A stretch of DNA of 64,000 nucleotides from an uncultured Coriobacteriaceae bacterium (GTDB taxonomy: Bacteria; Actinomycetota; Coriobacteriia; Coriobacteriales; Atopobiaceae). Positions 62,721-64,000 of the stretch are shown here, in pieces. Position numbers and translations under genes: made by a program. Position 1 is the first letter of the stretch. Each line of letters opens with the position of its first letter. The stretch covers positions 1 to 64,000 of the forward strand of contig CADCHF010000007.1 in assembly GCA_902801175.1 (NCBI GenBank), read 5' to 3'. The notes beneath the pieces are model-generated. The model was not told the DNA's origin. It was given only the letters and a program-made list of their open reading frames with translations, and made no database searches.

Positions 62721-63656
62721 TTATGCTGCGAAGTTGTTCGACCAAAAGCCTTGGGTGTCGTCGCTAGAACCCCAGTTGTATGGGCCATATTCGTTCGCAT
62801 CAAGGTCGTTGCCAAAGTCGTTTTGCCATTGTGGCTCGCGCCCGTTATTGCCTTCGTCCGAAGGGGCCTGTCCATGGGGGTCGCCCCAAAGGTAGTTGAG
62901 GTCAAAGACAAGCTCATAGCCGTCGTAGTCGATGGTTATCTGATCGGTGTCGTAGTCATACGAGACAGAGCGGTCGCCCTCCTCGTCAAACTCCCAGCGA
63001 AGGTCCGTGTCGTTGCTCGGTTCCTGTTCGGTCTGCTCGGGAGTCTCGGGTTCTGGTTGCTCGGGAGCGGTCTCTGGCTCATAGGTTGGCGTGAGCTCGT
63101 TTGTGTTGGACTCGGTCTCTTCCTCCTGACGCTGGATTGGGGTGTAGGTCTTGTCGGCCTTAAGGGTGAGCTCCTGCTGCTCAGCTTCCTTGGGGAACAG
63201 CAGCGGGACCTGCGACGAGAGCCTGGAGAACACTCCGCCTGCCACAAACGAGACAAAGGCAACCGCGCCAACGAGCGCAATGGTTGCGACCTTGGGCCTG
63301 CCAAAGTGGTGCACCTTGCCGCTACGCCTGTCGCCTGTGCTGTCCCACATATACGGCTGGGTTGGCGTCATGCGAATGCCCGTGTCGTCGAGGCTCCGCA
63401 AGGCATCGGCTTCGTCCTGTGCCTGCTCTTGGGCGGCAGAGGGACGTGGCACAGCCGGTCGCCTTATGACGGTCGGTTGGATTACCTGGCTCTTTGAGTG
63501 GTCGGATGGATCTATGGGCAGCGGGGCGGCCGGTTCGTTTTGCCTTGAGAGGAAGGGCGGTACGGAGTTGCTGGCAACATCGCTTGCCGGGGTGATTGAT
63601 GCGGGGGCGTCAAAAGACGCATTGGTAGGCGTGATGGGGTCGAGGTCGTTGGCCAT
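62721..63656 (-). CDS. Hypothetical single-span membrane protein with acidic repeats
   Basis: A 311-residue protein of unknown function. The start at 63656 follows GAGGAGGCTGCC. The N-terminal about 130 residues are Pro/Ala/Ser-rich and cytoplasmic; a single span (about KVATIALVGAVAFVSFVAGG) is followed by an extracytoplasmic region rich in Glu, Pro and Thr (PEQPEPETPEQTEQEP) and a tyrosine/aspartate-rich C-terminus (YDYDTDQITIDYDGYELVF, then WGDPHGQAPSDEGNN). No catalytic or binding motif is recognised. Probably a surface-exposed structural protein. Confidence 0.6.
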   Translation of the reverse strand: MANDLDPITPTNASFDAPASITPASDVASNSVPPFLSRQNEPAAPLPIDPSDHSKSQVIQPTVIRRPAVPRPSAAQEQAQDEADALRSLDDTGIRMTPTQPYMWDSTGDRRSGKVHHFGRPKVATIALVGAVAFVSFVAGGVFSRLSSQVPLLFPKEAEQQELTLKADKTYTPIQRQEEETESNTNELTPTYEPETAPEQPEPETPEQTEQEPSNDTDLRWEFDEEGDRSVSYDYDTDQITIDYDGYELVFDLNYLWGDPHGQAPSDEGNNGREPQWQNDFGNDLDANEYGPYNWGSSDDTQGFWSNNFAA

Positions 63657-63809
63657 GGCAGCCTCCTCAAACAACAGGGCAACAAACTACTCGCCTTATT
63701 CCCCGCTCAAGGTGCAAGGAGGATCGTTTCGGTCTCGTTCACAGATAACACACAGGTACCTGTGTAAATGGTCGCAACAAGCTTTGTTAGCTGCTATGTG
63801 AGGGAGTGA

Positions 63810-64000
63810 TTAACTCCTGTGCCTGCGCTTTTGCTCGTGGATTCGCCTGTTGCGCAGGTTGGTTACCGATCCCTGCATCCCATGGGGAACGTAGTCCATC
63901 GACTCGAGGTCCTGGGGCAGGTAGTCCACGAGGCTGAGCGAAATGGGCTGATCAAAGGTGGCCGGGGTTCCGCCCGGACGTGCCTCAATGGCATAGACGG
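63810..64000 (-). CDS. Partial gene entering from the right edge, C-terminal 62 codons
   Basis: The frame is open from the window edge to a TAA at 63812-63810. The visible end reads VYAIEARPGGTPATFDQPIS, then LSLVDYLPQDLESMDYVPHG and a basic tail, NLRNRRIHEQKRRHRS. Codon style is that of the surrounding genes. The start and family lie outside the window, so I give no function. The 153 bases between it and the membrane protein gene show AT-rich patches but no terminator. Confidence 0.6.
   Translation of the reverse strand, partial: VYAIEARPGGTPATFDQPISLSLVDYLPQDLESMDYVPHGMQGSVTNLRNRRIHEQKRRHRS

Overview
The window looks like GC-rich chromosomal DNA of a strictly anaerobic, fermentative actinobacterium, most likely class Coriobacteriia (Atopobiaceae/Olsenella-like). 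That placement is an inference from the gene content and codon style. The gene content is a complete Rnf locus, an NADH/ferredoxin-type trimeric [FeFe] hydrogenase, a class III (oxygen-sensitive) ribonucleotide reductase, a flavodiiron protein and a split transketolase. I found no rRNA, tRNA, CRISPR array, prophage or transposase gene.

Layout. 1-2.9 kb: a sugar-phosphate operon with two cupin-type phosphoglucose isomerases and a large type I mannose-6-phosphate isomerase. 3-7 kb: a small unknown gene, the wreck of an ABC exporter, a flavodiiron protein and a zinc-ribbon membrane protein with its partner. 7.3-12.4 kb: rnfCDGEAB, in which rnfD is broken. 12.5-18.3 kb: a Tat lipoprotein gene and a four-gene sugar/glycerol-phosphate-type ABC importer. 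18.7-21.8 kb: anaerobic ribonucleotide reductase in which the glycyl-radical domain is a separate 65-residue protein, with NrdR-like boxes in front of both parts. 22.2-23.9 kb: a malate/lactate-type dehydrogenase and a small membrane protein. 24-32.2 kb: a ten-gene hydrogenase operon (hydC, two DRTGG proteins, two kinase-type ATPases, an HsfB-like H-cluster protein, a PHP protein, a thioredoxin-like ferredoxin, hydB, hydA). 32.3-32.75 kb: gene debris. 32.9-40 kb: dCMP deaminase, a membrane protein, MarR, isocitrate dehydrogenase, dehydroquinate dehydratase and a UvrA-like ATPase. 40-45.2 kb: a clostripain-type lipoprotein, a PH-like protein and a MATE pump, flanked by two copies of a palindromic repeat. 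45.2-55.6 kb: membrane proteins, esterase, ROK kinase, nitroreductase, 6-phospho-beta-glucosidase, a flavin protein, HAD phosphatase, phosphoesterase and glutaredoxin. 56-64 kb: an unknown gene, HelD-like helicase, EF-hand protein, split transketolase, EngB, a membrane protein and the 3' end of a last gene.

How it fits together. Sugars enter by the ABC importer or are phosphorylated (ROK kinase) and cleaved (GH1), interconverted by the isomerases and fed to glycolysis and the pentose phosphate pathway. Reducing equivalents leave through ferredoxin/NADH at the hydrogenase, or are coupled to ion transport by Rnf if RnfD is functional. The flavodiiron protein protects the oxygen-sensitive enzymes.

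The points most worth a second look are the split NrdD with paired NrdR boxes, the disrupted rnfD inside an otherwise intact locus, the hydrogenase operon with its degenerate H-cluster protein and signalling-type genes, the palindromic repeat family, and several gene remnants.
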